A DNA stretch of 39,507 nucleotides, from assembly GCF_938028735.1 (NCBI RefSeq), contig NZ_CALIMF010000013.1:1-39507 (forward strand). Direction: 5' to 3'. The DNA is from an uncultured Thermanaerothrix sp. GTDB lineage: Bacteria > Chloroflexota > Anaerolineae > Anaerolineales > Anaerolineaceae. Under the pieces are notes generated by a model. That model ran no database searches and was not told the DNA's origin. It was given only the letters and a program-made list of their open reading frames with translations. How positions within the stretch are numbered: the first letter of the stretch is position 1; each line of letters begins with the position of its first letter. Both the position numbers and the translations under genes were made by a program. Below, piece by piece: positions 13,742 to 22,952 of the stretch.

Positions 13742-15996
13742 CGCTGGCTTTCCTGAGCGGAATCGGCCTAGCGGCACTTCTGCCATTGCCGTTGGCTGCT
13801 TGGGCGGGGGGCGCAGTGGTCGGTGCCATAATGCTCTTATGGAAGCCAGCCCGCCGGCTGCCTCGACCGAGCGGGTTGCCGTTGCCGCCTCTGGCGTTGC
13901 TCGTCGCGCTGGGGTTGGGAGGAGCGCGCTACGTCCTTCACACCCCCCCTCTGGGCCCGGCGGCAGCGCTGACCACCTGGCATGAGCAGGGCAAGGTAGC
14001 TCTGCAGGGGTGGGTGTGTGCTCCCCCTGATCGGCGCGAGCGCGTGACCCTGCTGACACTGTGCGCCGAGCAAATTGAGGCGCCACCGGGCATGTTACAG
14101 AGGGTACAGGGTCGGGTGTTGGTCACACTCCTGCCGTTTCAGACCTGGGAGTACGGTCAGCGCCTGACGCTCTACGGAACCTTGAGGGCTCCGGATGAAG
14201 GCGAGGCCTTCTCGTATCGTGCCTACTTGGAACGCCGGGGTATTACGAGTCAGATGACGTATCCGCTGGTGAGCGCTCGGCCGGGTCGGCAGGGTAGCCC
14301 GGTACGTGCTGGTTTGGAAGCCCTGCGTCAACGCGCCTACGTCCTGGTCAATCGGTTCTACCCTCAGCCGGAGGCTGCCCTGGTGGCCGGCATTCTGCTG
14401 GGCCTGGATGAGGACTTCCCGCCGGATCTGGAACAGGCCTATCAGGCCACTGGCACGGCGCATATCATTGCCATCTCGGGTTTCAATATGACTCTGCTCA
14501 GTGGCAGCTTGTTGGCCCTGTTAGGGCGGGTTTTTCCCCTGGAGGCTGCCAGCGGTCTTTCTTTGCTGGGGATGGGGTTGTATGCGTTGCTTGTGGGGGG
14601 TGACCCGTCTGTACTGCGGGCGGCCTTAATGAGCGGCCTGGCGCTAGGTGGGCGCCTTATCGGGCGCGCTTCTGCCGGGCTGAATGCGTTGGCGTTCAGC
14701 GCGGCTTTGCTGTGCCTCTTTAACCCCACGCTGCCCTGGGAGGTTTCCTTTCAACTTTCGGTGATGGCGACCCTGGGTCTAATCCTCTACGCGGAGCCAT
14801 TCCAGGCTACTTTTACGCGCGCCTTGATCCATCGCTGGCGCTCGCCACTGGCAGGGCGTCTGGCTGGGTGGGTGGGGGAATATCTGCTGGTCACCTTAGC
14901 GGCTCAACTGACCACTCTGCCGGTGTTGCTGGCGCACTTTCGGCGCCTTTCCCTCAGCCTGCTGATTGCCAATCCACTTATCTTGCCGGCGCAACCAGCG
15001 TTGATGAGCGTGGGAGGGCTCAGTGTGCTGATAGGTCTGGTGGCGCCGACCCTGGGACAGGGGCTGGCCGGCCTGGCCTGGCCACTCGCAGCCTACTCCA
15101 ACCGTTTGGTGTTGGCGCTTGGTCAAAGCGGATGGGCCTCGTTACCCGTGCCGCCGTTTGAGATGGGCAGCGTGGGGCTCTATTATGCACTGCTCCTGGG
15201 GCTGACCTTGGCCTGGCGGCGAGTGGGTCTGCGCCCCTGGCTGCGCGGGGGCATCATTTTGGGTGGACTGGGCTTGATAAGTGGATTGGTTTGGAATTTG
15301 GCCCTCTTTCGCCCAGATGGGCGGTTGCATCTTGTGCTCTTCAACCTGCCCCAAAGCCAGGCGCTTCTGGTTCGCGCGCCGGGTGGACAAACGTTGTTGG
15401 TAGATGGGGCGACTTCCGCCAATGCCTTAGATGCCGAACTGGGGCGCTACCAACCCGCCTTGGCGCGGCGGCTGGATGCTATCCTTGTCACCAGTCCGCG
15501 TGCGGCTGTGACGGAGGGGTTGATTCTCACCTTGCAACGTTACGAGGTGGGGCGGATTCTCTGGGGGGTGGCTCCCGACACAACCCGCACCCACGCGCGT
15601 TTGGCGAATCAGGCGCGCACCTGGGGGGTGGCGCAAGCCCCTCTGCTTGCCGGCCAGGCGATTCTCCTCGCGCCGGAGGTAAGCCTGGAGGTTCTCCCAC
15701 CAGAAGCAGGTCAGGCACCGTTGTTGGTGAGATACGGCAACCTGCGTGTGCTCATCGCTGGCGAAACTTGGCCGCGCGCCACGTTGGCCGTACTGGCCGC
15801 TCAGGGAGTGCAGCCGGATGGGGTAATCTTGCGTGGTGCCGATGCTGTGATCTCCACTACTGACAACCCCGGTATTGGGTTCCTGATGGGACAGCCCAAT
15901 CAGCCTTTGCCAACCGGTTGGCTGGCTACCGGTCTGCACGGCACGCTGGAACTCACCAGCGATGGGCAGCGCTTAGTTTTGACACACCCCCGGTAA
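13723..15996 (+). CDS. comEC: ComEC/Rec2 DNA-uptake channel with a degenerate metallo-beta-lactamase domain
   Basis: Predicted inner-membrane channel that passes single-stranded DNA during natural transformation. I chose GTG 13723 (757 residues) because GAGGG lies 4 bases upstream and the open frame before it is only the shadow of the preceding gene. Visible parts: N-terminal membrane helices, an OB-fold-like soluble part near residues 80-190, the competence core with GTAHIIAISGFN (H247) and GGDPSVLRAALMSG, many membrane spans, and a C-terminal beta-lactamase-like domain from about 530. That last domain keeps the fold (LLVRAPGGQTLLVDG) but lacks the metal site: the HxHxDH position reads VTSPRAAV (589-596) and DVGQGD reads NLPQSQ. 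The nuclease activity proposed for this domain is therefore probably absent. Confidence 0.85.
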   Translation: MPLFWLALAFLSGIGLAALLPLPLAAWAGGAVVGAIMLLWKPARRLPRPSGLPLPPLALLVALGLGGARYVLHTPPLGPAAALTTWHEQGKVALQGWVCAPPDRRERVTLLTLCAEQIEAPPGMLQRVQGRVLVTLLPFQTWEYGQRLTLYGTLRAPDEGEAFSYRAYLERRGITSQMTYPLVSARPGRQGSPVRAGLEALRQRAYVLVNRFYPQPEAALVAGILLGLDEDFPPDLEQAYQATGTAHIIAISGFNMTLLSGSLLALLGRVFPLEAASGLSLLGMGLYALLVGGDPSVLRAALMSGLALGGRLIGRASAGLNALAFSAALLCLFNPTLPWEVSFQLSVMATLGLILYAEPFQATFTRALIHRWRSPLAGRLAGWVGEYLLVTLAAQLTTLPVLLAHFRRLSLSLLIANPLILPAQPALMSVGGLSVLIGLVAPTLGQGLAGLAWPLAAYSNRLVLALGQSGWASLPVPPFEMGSVGLYYALLLGLTLAWRRVGLRPWLRGGIILGGLGLISGLVWNLALFRPDGRLHLVLFNLPQSQALLVRAPGGQTLLVDGATSANALDAELGRYQPALARRLDAILVTSPRAAVTEGLILTLQRYEVGRILWGVAPDTTRTHARLANQARTWGVAQAPLLAGQAILLAPEVSLEVLPPEAGQAPLLVRYGNLRVLIAGETWPRATLAVLAAQGVQPDGVILRGADAVISTTDNPGIGFLMGQPNQPLPTGWLATGLHGTLELTSDGQRLVLTHPR

Positions 15997-16020
15997 AAAG
16001 GCGCGGGGGTTACCCGCGCC
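15995..16020 (-). terminator. Terminator of the 2-oxoacid oxidoreductase operon
   Basis: Perfect 8-bp stem GGCGCGGG/CCCGCGCC (16000-16007 with 16013-16020), followed on the minus strand by TTTTT. It sits between the convergent comEC and gamma-subunit genes; on the plus strand it lacks a U-tract. Confidence 0.8.
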
Positions 16021-16028
16021 TCAAGGCG

Positions 16029-16583
16029 TCAAGCCGATTGGAGTTGCTCAGCCAAGTATTTAGCCCCTTCTTGCAGCGCCGCCACGTTAAGCGGTAAGAG
16101 ATTGCGGTGGCGCGAGAGCAAGTGTTCCTCCATGGCCTTAGTGACCGCCTCCAGGCTGAGGACGGGCTGGTTGCTCAGCATGGCGCCCAGCATGACCATG
16201 TTGGCCACGCGGCGGTCGCCCAGGTTCTCGGCGATTTCATTTGCAGGCACCAGCACGGTGCGAATATCGCGCCGATCCACGTTGCGATCCACCAGTGAGG
16301 CATTGACCACCAGCAACCCACCCGGTTTGACCAGCGGCTCATACTTATCCAGCGAGGGGCGGTTAAGCACCAGCGCCACCTGCGGGTTGCGCACAATCGG
16401 GGAGCCAATTTCCTCATCGGCAATGATCACGGTGCAGTTGGCCGTCCCGCCGCGCATTTCCGGGCCGTAGGAGGGAATCCAGGTGACTTCCAGGCCGTTA
16501 TCCATGGCGGCATAAGCCAGCAGTTGACCCGCAAAGAGCACACCCTGACCGCCAAAACCAGCAATGATGATCTCAGTTTGCAT
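16029..16583 (-). CDS. 2-oxoacid:ferredoxin oxidoreductase, gamma subunit
   Basis: A 184-residue gamma subunit of the four-subunit pyruvate/2-oxoacid ferredoxin oxidoreductase family. The N-terminus [26 protein letters not shown] carries the GxGGQG motif that defines this subunit, followed by [12 protein letters not shown], also characteristic. It sits last in a delta-alpha-beta-gamma operon, 11 bases after the beta gene, with GGGAGA before ATG 16583 and a terminator directly after the stop. The subunit contributes to the interface around the CoA site in the complex. Assignment to the family is firm; the substrate is decided by alpha and beta. Confidence 0.92.
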   Translation of the reverse strand: MQTEIIIAGFGGQGVLFAGQLLAYAAMDNGLEVTWIPSYGPEMRGGTANCTVIIADEEIGSPIVRNPQVALVLNRPSLDKYEPLVKPGGLLVVNASLVDRNVDRRDIRTVLVPANEIAENLGDRRVANMVMLGAMLSNQPVLSLEAVTKAMEEHLLSRHRNLLPLNVAALQEGAKYLAEQLQSA

Positions 16584-16594
16584 GGCTTGTCTCC

Positions 16595-17371
16595 CTAAAC
16601 CTTGATTTCAGCCACTGCGGGGTGGATCTTGTAATCCCCGAGCGGGAAGTAAGGGATCATATGTTCTTCCAGCCATTTCAACGACTGCACTGGCGTCATG
16701 CCCCAGTTCGTCGGGCAGATAGAGAGCAATTCAACCAAGGAGAAGCCCAGACCGCGCACCTGCGTCTCCAGCGCCAGGCGAATGGCTTTCTTGGCCAGTC
16801 GGATGTTTTTGGGGTCATGCAGGCTGCGGCGCACCACGTAACTGGCGCCTTCCAGGGTGGCGATCAGTTCAGCAGCGCGCACTGGGTAGCCCTGGGTCTC
16901 CACATCCCGTCCGCGCGGCGAGGTGGTGGTCTTCTGCCCGGGCAGGGTGGTGGGGGCCATTTGTCCACCGGTCATACCGTAGTTGGCATTGTTGATGAAA
17001 AAGACGGTGATGTTCTCACCCCGTGCCGCCGCGTGAACGACTTCCCCCATGCCAATGGAGGCCATATCGCCATCCCCCTGATAGGTGATGACCACACGGT
17101 CGGGCAAGACTCGTTTGACCCCGGTCGCCATGGCCGGAGCGCGCCCATGCGGCGCCTGCACCCAGTCAAAATCAAAGTAGTTATAGGCAAATACGGAGCA
17201 ACCTACCGAGGCTACGCCGATGGTGCGCTCGCGCAGGTTCATCTCGTCAATGACTTCGGCAATGAGGCGGTGGGCTACCCCGTGGGTGCAGCCGGGGCAG
17301 TAGTGGGTGGGCATTTCGGTCAAGGAAGCCGGACGTGCGTAAACCAGCGTTTCCATCTCCGCGAGGGTCAT
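16595..17371 (-). CDS. 2-oxoacid:ferredoxin oxidoreductase, beta subunit (TPP-binding)
   Basis: A 258-residue subunit that holds thiamine pyrophosphate and the proximal [4Fe-4S] cluster. Cys pair CPGC is at 25-28. The TPP motif is [12 protein letters not shown] from 99, closed by [14 protein letters not shown] near 125-138. In family members this subunit decarboxylates the 2-oxoacid and passes electrons to the delta ferredoxin while forming the acyl-CoA. AGGAGG precedes ATG 17371, and the gene lies 12 bases after alpha. A link worth noting is that the enzyme depends on TPP, whose supply genes are elsewhere in this window. Specificity among 2-oxoglutarate, branched-chain oxoacids and others cannot be settled from beta. 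Confidence 0.92.
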   Translation of the reverse strand: MTLAEMETLVYARPASLTEMPTHYCPGCTHGVAHRLIAEVIDEMNLRERTIGVASVGCSVFAYNYFDFDWVQAPHGRAPAMATGVKRVLPDRVVITYQGDGDMASIGMGEVVHAAARGENITVFFINNANYGMTGGQMAPTTLPGQKTTTSPRGRDVETQGYPVRAAELIATLEGASYVVRRSLHDPKNIRLAKKAIRLALETQVRGLGFSLVELLSICPTNWGMTPVQSLKWLEEHMIPYFPLGDYKIHPAVAEIKV

Positions 17372-17383
17372 GCGTGATTCCTC

Positions 17384-18496
17384 CTAGGCAGGTTGAAGCA
17401 TGCGTTGTAGCCACCGTTCACGTGGATGGCCGTCCATAGTGAGCGGGGCGGTGGTCATGCGCTTGATCTCATCCAGAACTTCTTCGGGCAGGGGCATGAC
17501 GCCGCCGAGGCGGGCGAAGAACTCGACCGGTGCATGTCCTTCTATCGCCCGCAAGACATCTTCGAGCATCTGGCCGGTGTTCATTTCAACCACCAGGAAG
17601 CCCTCAACCTGGTCAGCCAGTTGCCGGAGCACCTGGTCGGGGAAGGGGCTGACGGTGATGGGGCGGAACAGACCAACCGGAATGCCCTCGGCGCGCGCCG
17701 CCCGCACGGCCGAGAGAGCCACCCGCCCGGCCGTGCCGAATCCCACCACCACGAAGCGGGCGTCCTCCAGGTAGTAACCCTTGTAGCGCACCTCGTTGGC
17801 TTCGATTTGCTGCCAGCGGCGCAAAATGCGCAGGTTGGCTTCTTCTTCCAAAGGCGGATCGAGATAGATGGAGGAGAGCACGCGCCGCTCGCGTCCGATG
17901 GCGCCGCGCACCGCCCAGTCGGGATAGGTGGTTTTGAGCGGGCGCATTGGGGGCATCTCCGCCGGCTCCATCATCTGCCCCAGACTGCCATCCAGGAGTA
18001 CCACTGCGATGGCGCGATACGCCTCGGCCAGGTCAAACGCCAGCATGGTCAAGTCAATGGCTTCCTGGATGTTCGAGGGAGCCAGGACGATGGGACGATA
18101 GTCCCCGTGCCCGCCGCCGTGGACAATTTGGTTGTAATCACCTTGAGCGGGGGCAATATTACCCAGGCCAGGGCCACCGCGCATGACATCCACCAACACC
18201 ATCGGCACCTCGGTGCCAGCAATGTAGGAAAGCCCCTCCATCATCAGGCTAATGCCCGGGCTGGAAGAGGAGGTCATCACCCGCACGCCAGTGCAGGCCG
18301 CGCCATACACCATGTTGATGGCGCCCAGTTCACTCTCGGCCTGGACGAAGACGCGTCCCAGTTCGGGCATGCGCATGGCCAGATATTCGAGCAATTCCGT
18401 TTGGGGGGTGATGGGGTAGCCGAAGTAAGCCTCCAAGCCGGCTCGCACGGCTGCCTCGGCAATGGCGATATTACCTTTCCATAACTCACGCGCCAT
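17384..18496 (-). CDS. vorB: 2-oxoacid:ferredoxin oxidoreductase, alpha subunit (VorB-like)
   Basis: A 370-residue alpha subunit. The pyrimidine-binding N-terminal domain shows [41 protein letters not shown] and [11 protein letters not shown]. The strings [18 protein letters not shown] and [14 protein letters not shown] are what I associate with VorB, the alpha subunit of the 2-ketoisovalerate (3-methyl-2-oxobutanoate) enzyme, though KorA-type 2-oxoglutarate subunits are close relatives. I chose ATG 18496, 5 bases after GGAGG, rather than GTG 18502. It lies 9 bases after the delta gene. The operon would link branched-chain amino-acid breakdown, or the reverse carboxylation, to reduced ferredoxin. 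Family is certain; substrate is a moderately supported guess. Confidence 0.85.
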   Translation of the reverse strand: MARELWKGNIAIAEAAVRAGLEAYFGYPITPQTELLEYLAMRMPELGRVFVQAESELGAINMVYGAACTGVRVMTSSSSPGISLMMEGLSYIAGTEVPMVLVDVMRGGPGLGNIAPAQGDYNQIVHGGGHGDYRPIVLAPSNIQEAIDLTMLAFDLAEAYRAIAVVLLDGSLGQMMEPAEMPPMRPLKTTYPDWAVRGAIGRERRVLSSIYLDPPLEEEANLRILRRWQQIEANEVRYKGYYLEDARFVVVGFGTAGRVALSAVRAARAEGIPVGLFRPITVSPFPDQVLRQLADQVEGFLVVEMNTGQMLEDVLRAIEGHAPVEFFARLGGVMPLPEEVLDEIKRMTTAPLTMDGHPRERWLQRMLQPA

Positions 18497-18505
18497 GCCC
18501 ACCTC

Positions 18506-18751
18506 CTAGACGGCCGCCGCTACGCGCGGGCGGACGACTTCGCGGTAAACCGTAATCGCAGCCTCTGGACACACGACGGCACACACTCCGCAACCGGTGC
18601 ATCCTTCTTTGATCAGTGTGGCCGGGTGGTAGCCCTTGACGGTGAGGCGGCTCATATCTAACCCCATCACTTCCTGCGGGCAGGCCGCTACGCATAACTC
18701 GCAACCTTTACAGTATAGATCGTTAACGACAATTCGTCCCTTGGGGGGCAT
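18506..18751 (-). CDS. 2-oxoacid:ferredoxin oxidoreductase, delta (ferredoxin) subunit
   Basis: An 81-residue 2x[4Fe-4S] ferredoxin subunit that opens the operon. The two cluster motifs are CKGCELCVAACP and CTGCGVCAVVCP. In the family this subunit carries electrons from the beta-subunit cluster to external ferredoxin. AGGAGG lies before ATG 18751. The four genes are closely spaced (9-12 bases) and end at one terminator. Confidence 0.92.
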   Translation of the reverse strand: MPPKGRIVVNDLYCKGCELCVAACPQEVMGLDMSRLTVKGYHPATLIKEGCTGCGVCAVVCPEAAITVYREVVRPRVAAAV

Positions 18752-19041
18752 CCGTTCCTCCTGATTTGTGTGGAAGTTAAATACAACAGGGTTGGCTGGG
18801 ATGCGTTCTACCTTTGATTATGGAACGCCTGTCTGGGCTTTGGGTAGTGTCAAGCGTCACCCGAAAAGGCTACAAGTATCCTGATATTTAACACTAAATT
18901 AGTCCTATACGTAGGCACGAGGGGGAGAATCTTGGGCTGAAGCACAAAAATCACCCCTCCAGCAGGTGTTCTGCGGGGCCACTTTTTTGTATAATGATGA
19001 AAAGGTATAGTCTTGTCCCTATAACAAGAGGAAGCCCGACA
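18752..19041. other. Divergent intergenic region between the oxidoreductase operon and moaA
   Basis: It holds the start regions of two divergent units. For moaA, a perfect TATAAT lies at 18990-18995 with no good -35, giving a leader of about 40 bases. For the minus-strand operon, TTGACA at 18847-18852 has no partner at proper spacing. No gene is seen. Confidence 0.5.
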
Positions 19042-20022
19042 ATGGCTCTCGACCGTTTTGGTCGCCGTATTCACTACCTGCGCATTAGCCTGACCGATCA
19101 TTGCAACTTGCGCTGCGTGTACTGCATGCCTGAAGATATGACCTTCCGCCCCTCGGCAGAAATGCTGCAGGATGAAGAAATCATCTTTCTGGTGCGGCTC
19201 TTCGCCAGCCTGGGGTTTGATAAAATCCGTCTGACCGGCGGCGAGCCGACCGTGCGTGCGCACGTGGTGGACCTGGTGCGGGAGATTGCTGCCACGCCGG
19301 GGGTGAAATCGTTGAGCATGACCACCAACGGCGTGTTATTGCACAAACTGGCGCGCCCGCTCAAAGCTGCTGGGTTGCAACGCGTCAACATCAGCCTGGA
19401 TACGCTGGATCCGGTACGCTATCATAAGATCACCCGCTGGGGTAACCTGCAACAGGTATGGGAAGGCATTTTGGCAGCCGAGGAAGCTGGGCTTACCCCG
19501 ATCAAAATCAACACTGTGGTGGTGCGTGGCTACAACGAAGCGGATGTGGTAGACCTGGCCCGCCTGACCTACGAGCACGATTGGCAAGTGCGTTTCATCG
19601 AGATGATGCCCCTGGGTGGGATCAGCGACTTTCAGCGTTCCCAGGTGGTTTCAACTGCCGAGATGTTGACGTATCTGGAGGCTGCATTTGGTTCGGTTGA
19701 GCCGATCAACGGGGGCGAACTAGATGGTGAAGCCCGCCTTTACCGCTTGCCGGGAGCGCAGGGTACGCTGGGGTTCATTGCTTCGGTCACTCTACCTTTC
19801 TGTGCTTCCTGCACCCGTGCCCGCCTGACGGCGGATGGACGGCTGCGCCTGTGTCTGTTACGCGACAAGGAAGTGGATTTGCTCACCCCCCTGCGCAACG
19901 GCGCCACCTGGGAGGAGATGCGTCAGTTAATTGTGGACGGCATCTGGGAAAAGCCCTGGGGGCACGGCCTGGCTGAGGGAGAGATCGCCACCAACCGGGT
20001 GATGAGCGAAATTGGTGGGTAA
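19042..20022 (+). CDS. moaA: GTP 3',8-cyclase
   Basis: Radical-SAM enzyme that performs the first step of molybdenum cofactor synthesis, converting GTP to 3',8-cyclo-7,8-dihydro-GTP. The N-terminal cluster motif CNLRCVYC gives C21, C25 and C28. The C-terminal second cluster is present (PFCASCTRARLTADGRLRLC), and the protein ends in the conserved Gly-Gly tail needed for activity. I chose ATG 19042 (326 residues) over an upstream ATG at 18994 because AGAGGA lies about 8 bases before it and the MALDRFGRRIHYLRIS start is typical. No moaC or other cofactor gene is nearby, so it is separated from the rest of the pathway. Confidence 0.95.
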   Translation: MALDRFGRRIHYLRISLTDHCNLRCVYCMPEDMTFRPSAEMLQDEEIIFLVRLFASLGFDKIRLTGGEPTVRAHVVDLVREIAATPGVKSLSMTTNGVLLHKLARPLKAAGLQRVNISLDTLDPVRYHKITRWGNLQQVWEGILAAEEAGLTPIKINTVVVRGYNEADVVDLARLTYEHDWQVRFIEMMPLGGISDFQRSQVVSTAEMLTYLEAAFGSVEPINGGELDGEARLYRLPGAQGTLGFIASVTLPFCASCTRARLTADGRLRLCLLRDKEVDLLTPLRNGATWEEMRQLIVDGIWEKPWGHGLAEGEIATNRVMSEIGG

Positions 20023-20064
20023 AGCGAGCCATAACGCGACTTTGTGCAAAGACGAACAAAGAAA

Positions 20065-20093
20065 TTGACAATTTGCCCCCGGTGGGGTAAACT
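20065..20093 (+). promoter_or_regulatory. Promoter of the riboflavin transporter operon
   Basis: TTGACA at 20065-20070 and TAAACT at 20088-20093, 17 bases apart, about 18 bases before the FMN aptamer. Confidence 0.75.
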
Positions 20094-20117
20094 AAAGCCG
20101 TGACAAGTGCATAGCAC

Positions 20118-20245
20118 GCCTTCGGGGCAGGGTGAGGGAGGTTCGCCTCCCAATTCCCGATCGGTGGTGACAACCCACGAGCGTCTTCGGACGCAGGATC
20201 CGGTGGAATTCCGGAGTCGACGGTATAGTCCGGATGGGAGAAGGC
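20118..20245 (+). promoter_or_regulatory. FMN riboswitch (RFN element)
   Basis: The aptamer shows the conserved order: GCCTTCGGGGCAGGGTG, ATTCCCGATCGG, CAGGATCCGGTG, then GGAATTCCGGAGTCGACGG, TATAGTCCGGATGGGAGAAGG. P1 pairs GCCTTC (20118-20123) with GAAGGC (20240-20245). Bases 20120-20128 (CTTCGGGGC) are perfectly complementary to 20281-20289, the 5' arm of the terminator, so the FMN-free RNA can form an antiterminator while FMN-bound RNA terminates. It controls an ABC transporter, predicting riboflavin uptake. Confidence 0.96.
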
Positions 20246-20280
20246 GTATACGTAACCCCTGAGCCGGGTGGTATCTGGAT

Positions 20281-20313
20281 GCCCCGAAGACGTTTGTGCC
20301 TTCGGGGCTTTTT
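20281..20313 (+). terminator. FMN-riboswitch terminator
   Basis: Nine-bp stem GCCCCGAAG/CTTCGGGGC (20281-20289 with 20300-20308) followed by five T. Its 3' arm repeats the aptamer's 5' strand exactly, which is how the two structures exclude one another. Confidence 0.92.
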
Positions 20314-20340
20314 CGTGACCTGGAGAGGGAGCACGGGATT

Positions 20341-21156
20341 ATGATCACATTGGCAAAACCTTTGCCTTGGATGAAGAAGTTCCGCCCGCGCTGGCTAACG
20401 CAGGGGGTGTGGACGGTGCTCTCGCTGCTGCTGGCGGTGGGGGTATGGGAGGGCATTGTGCGTCTGGCCCACTTGCCGCCGTTCATCCTGCCCTCGCCGG
20501 GGCAGGTTGGGCGGCGTTTGGGGCTGGCGATAGCGGATGGTTCGCTCGCTCGTCACACCCTGACGACCTTGCAAGAAGTGGGCATCGGGTTGCTAATTGG
20601 GGTGGTGTTGGCTACGTTTCTGGGCTATCTGCTGGCCCGCTCACCGCTGCTGGAGCGCTTGATTGGGCCTTATCTGGTGGCCAGTCAGGCCATCCCGACG
20701 GTGGCCATCGCGCCCTTGCTGGTGATCTGGTTTGGCCCGGGTATGCTCTCTAAGGTGCTTATCTGCGCCCTCATTGTCTTCTTCCCTGTGCTGGTCAATA
20801 CGGTGGTGGGGGTGCGAGCGGTGCCGCGCGACCTGCGCGCCCTGATGCACACGCTGCGCGCTACCCGCTGGCAGACTCTGCGCTACCTGGAGATCCCGGC
20901 GTCCCTACCCCTCTTTCTAGGCGGATTGCGCATTGGGGCTACGCTCTCGGTGATCGGGGCAGTGGTGGGAGAATTGGTTGGTTCCAACCGCGGCCTGGGC
21001 TTTCTGATCAACGTTGGGCGCGGCCAGTACGATACGGCCCTGGTCTTTGTCGCCACGTTCACCCTGATGACCCTCGCCCTCGTCCTGTATGGGTTGGTGC
21101 TACTGCTAGAATGGCGGCTGTTGCGCTGGCAAGGTAGCCCGCGCGATCATCACTGA
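20341..21156 (+). CDS. ribX: Riboflavin ABC transporter permease (RibX-type)
   Basis: A 271-residue permease of the nitrate/sulfonate/taurine-like ABC class. About six membrane segments can be read, and the EAA-type loop is ATRWQTLRYLEIPASLPLFLGG near residues 180-200. The FILPSPGQV segment near the N-terminus is typical of this class. ATG 20341 follows GAGGGAG by about 9 bases. It is the first gene behind an FMN riboswitch and precedes an NMT1/THI5-like binding protein, the arrangement described for RibXY in Chloroflexota, so the substrate is most likely riboflavin. Expression should stop when FMN is plentiful. Confidence 0.85.
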   Translation: MITLAKPLPWMKKFRPRWLTQGVWTVLSLLLAVGVWEGIVRLAHLPPFILPSPGQVGRRLGLAIADGSLARHTLTTLQEVGIGLLIGVVLATFLGYLLARSPLLERLIGPYLVASQAIPTVAIAPLLVIWFGPGMLSKVLICALIVFFPVLVNTVVGVRAVPRDLRALMHTLRATRWQTLRYLEIPASLPLFLGGLRIGATLSVIGAVVGELVGSNRGLGFLINVGRGQYDTALVFVATFTLMTLALVLYGLVLLLEWRLLRWQGSPRDHH

Positions 21157-21180
21157 TACTTTGGAAGCGGAGAAGATTTT

Positions 21181-22203
21181 ATGGATACCTTCAAGTCTCG
21201 TTTACCCTTTTGGCTATTCGGGCTTATTGTTTTGGCATGGGTTAGCCTCGCCCTGGGGGGATGTCGTGTAGGGGTCACCTCCCCCACCGTGACGCCCACC
21301 CCAACCGCCATTCGCCTGCCGGTGGGGTACATCCCCAACATTCAGTTTGCCCCCTTGTATGTGGCGATTGAAAAAGGCTATTATCGGGATGAAGGGCTGG
21401 AGGTCAGCCTGGATTACAGCATGGAGACGGATAATGTAGCCCTGGTTGGCGCTGGCAACCTGCCCTTTGCCATTGTCTCTGGCGAGCAAGTGCTGTTGGG
21501 ACGGGCGCAGGGTTTGCCGGTGGTTTACGTTATGGCCTGGTACCGTGATTATCCCGTTGGGGTGGCTGCACCAAGCGATCTGGGCGTGCGTACGCCGGCA
21601 GATTTGCGGGGACGACGTATTGGGATTCCCGGCTTGTACGGGGCCAGTTATATTGGATTGCGCGCCCTACTCTCGGCTGGGGGAGTGCCTGAGGAGGCGG
21701 TGCATCTAGAATCTATCGGTTATAACCAGGTCGAGGCGCTGATCAGCGGCCAGGTGGATACCGCTGTGGTTTATGTGACCAACGAACCGATCCAGTTGCG
21801 CGCCCGTGGCTACGCCGTGGATGTGCTGCGCGTGGCCGATTATATGGCCCTGGTGTCGAATGGCCTAATCACCAACGAGCGCACCCTGCGCGAGAACCCT
21901 GACCTGGTGCGGCGCATGATCCGAGCCACCCTGCGCGGCTTGCGTGACGTGGTCAATGACCCTGCGGCGGCCTATGCCATCAGCGAGAAATATGTAGAAA
22001 ACCTGACCCAGGCTGACCGCGCCGTGCAAATGGAAGTGCTCGAAACCTCAATTGGGTTGTGGCAACAGAGCCCCTGGGGTTACAGTGATCCGCAGGCCTG
22101 GGAGAACATGGCGCGAGTCCTGCGCGAGATGGGCTTGATCAACCAGCCCCTAGAGATCACCCAGGCTTATACGAACGCTTACCTGCCACAGGAGCGACCA
22201 TGA
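21181..22203 (+). CDS. ribY: Riboflavin-binding lipoprotein (RibY-type, NMT1/THI5-like)
   Basis: A 340-residue solute-binding lipoprotein. The signal peptide ends in a lipobox at LGGC (C28), followed by a short Thr/Pro linker. The fold is the NMT1/THI5-like or SsuA-like type: [21 protein letters not shown] near 50-70, [26 protein letters not shown] near 95-120, and [17 protein letters not shown] near 145. In this superfamily a YxPNxQFAPxY start is shared by proteins binding thiamine precursors, sulfonates and riboflavin. The FMN riboswitch and the RibX-type neighbour point to riboflavin. GGAGAAG lies 5 bases before ATG 21181. The stop overlaps the ATPase start (ATGA). Confidence 0.83.
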   Translation: MDTFKSRLPFWLFGLIVLAWVSLALGGCRVGVTSPTVTPTPTAIRLPVGYIPNIQFAPLYVAIEKGYYRDEGLEVSLDYSMETDNVALVGAGNLPFAIVSGEQVLLGRAQGLPVVYVMAWYRDYPVGVAAPSDLGVRTPADLRGRRIGIPGLYGASYIGLRALLSAGGVPEEAVHLESIGYNQVEALISGQVDTAVVYVTNEPIQLRARGYAVDVLRVADYMALVSNGLITNERTLRENPDLVRRMIRATLRGLRDVVNDPAAAYAISEKYVENLTQADRAVQMEVLETSIGLWQQSPWGYSDPQAWENMARVLREMGLINQPLEITQAYTNAYLPQERP

Positions 22204-22952
22204 GTGTTGCAACGGCCCCGGCGCTAGACGTCGTTCACCTGAGCGTGAATTTCGAAAACGGCAGCAGTGAATTGCAGGCCTTGGAAGATGTGACCTTTCA
22301 GGTCTGGCCGCAGGAATTTGTGTGCTTGCTGGGGCCTTCAGGGAGTGGTAAGAGCACCTTGTTACGCGTCCTGGCGGGGCTGGTGCCGCCCACCCAAGGA
22401 GAGATTCGCTTTGCCGGGGGGCAGCCTCCGCGCATTGGCTATGTCTTTCAGCAGGCCAATCTGATGCCCTGGCGCACGGTGCTTGAAAACATTATGCTCC
22501 CTCTCGAATTGCAGGGCGTGCCACCAGAAGAGGCGCGCCGCCAGGCGCAGGCCTGGGTGGAACGGGTGGGGCTGAGCGGGTTTGAATCGGCTTGGCCGCG
22601 CGATCTTTCGGGCGGGATGGCGCAGCGTGTTGCCATGGCACGGGCCTTGATCCACGATCCTGACCTCTTGTTGCTGGATGAGCCTTTTGGAGCCCTGGAT
22701 GCGCTTACTCGGGAACGTATGGGATCTGAACTGCTCGCGCTGTGGCAGGCTCAACGCAAGACCGTGCTGATGGTCACCCATTCGATCTCCGAAGCCCTGC
22801 TTCTGGCAGATCGGGTGCTGGTTTTTAGTCCACGCCCGGGGCGGGTCAGCCTGGATATGCCCGTGCCCTTACCGCGTCCGCGCAGTGACGAGCTGCGTTA
22901 TACGTTGGATTTCATCCACCTGGCCCGAGAGTTGCGGCAGGCGATTGGTTGA
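22200..22952 (+). CDS. ABC transporter ATPase of the riboflavin uptake system
   Basis: A 250-residue ATP-binding subunit. Walker A is GPSGSGKST at 45-53, the Q-loop is YVFQQ at 81-85, the signature is LSGGM at 136-140, Walker B is LLLLDE ending at E161, and the switch His is H194. It is of the SsuB/TauB/NrtD class that pairs with this permease type. ATG 22200 overlaps the binding-protein stop by 4 bases, so it belongs to the FMN-riboswitch operon and completes the importer. Its stop codon abuts the stop of the convergent WD40 gene, the two sharing a TGATCA palindrome. Confidence 0.93.
   Translation: MSVATAPALDVVHLSVNFENGSSELQALEDVTFQVWPQEFVCLLGPSGSGKSTLLRVLAGLVPPTQGEIRFAGGQPPRIGYVFQQANLMPWRTVLENIMLPLELQGVPPEEARRQAQAWVERVGLSGFESAWPRDLSGGMAQRVAMARALIHDPDLLLLDEPFGALDALTRERMGSELLALWQAQRKTVLMVTHSISEALLLADRVLVFSPRPGRVSLDMPVPLPRPRSDELRYTLDFIHLARELRQAIG

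Noticed and set aside
17426..18484. A 352-codon plus-strand frame opposite the oxidoreductase alpha subunit, and a 251-codon frame opposite beta (16622-17377).
   Set aside because: Both are antisense to genes with clear motifs, lack recognisable domains and are expected from the codon bias of GC-rich DNA.
18847..18852. Minus-strand TTGACA before the oxidoreductase operon.
   Set aside because: The nearest TATA-like hexamer is about 25 bases away, too far for a sigma-70 promoter.
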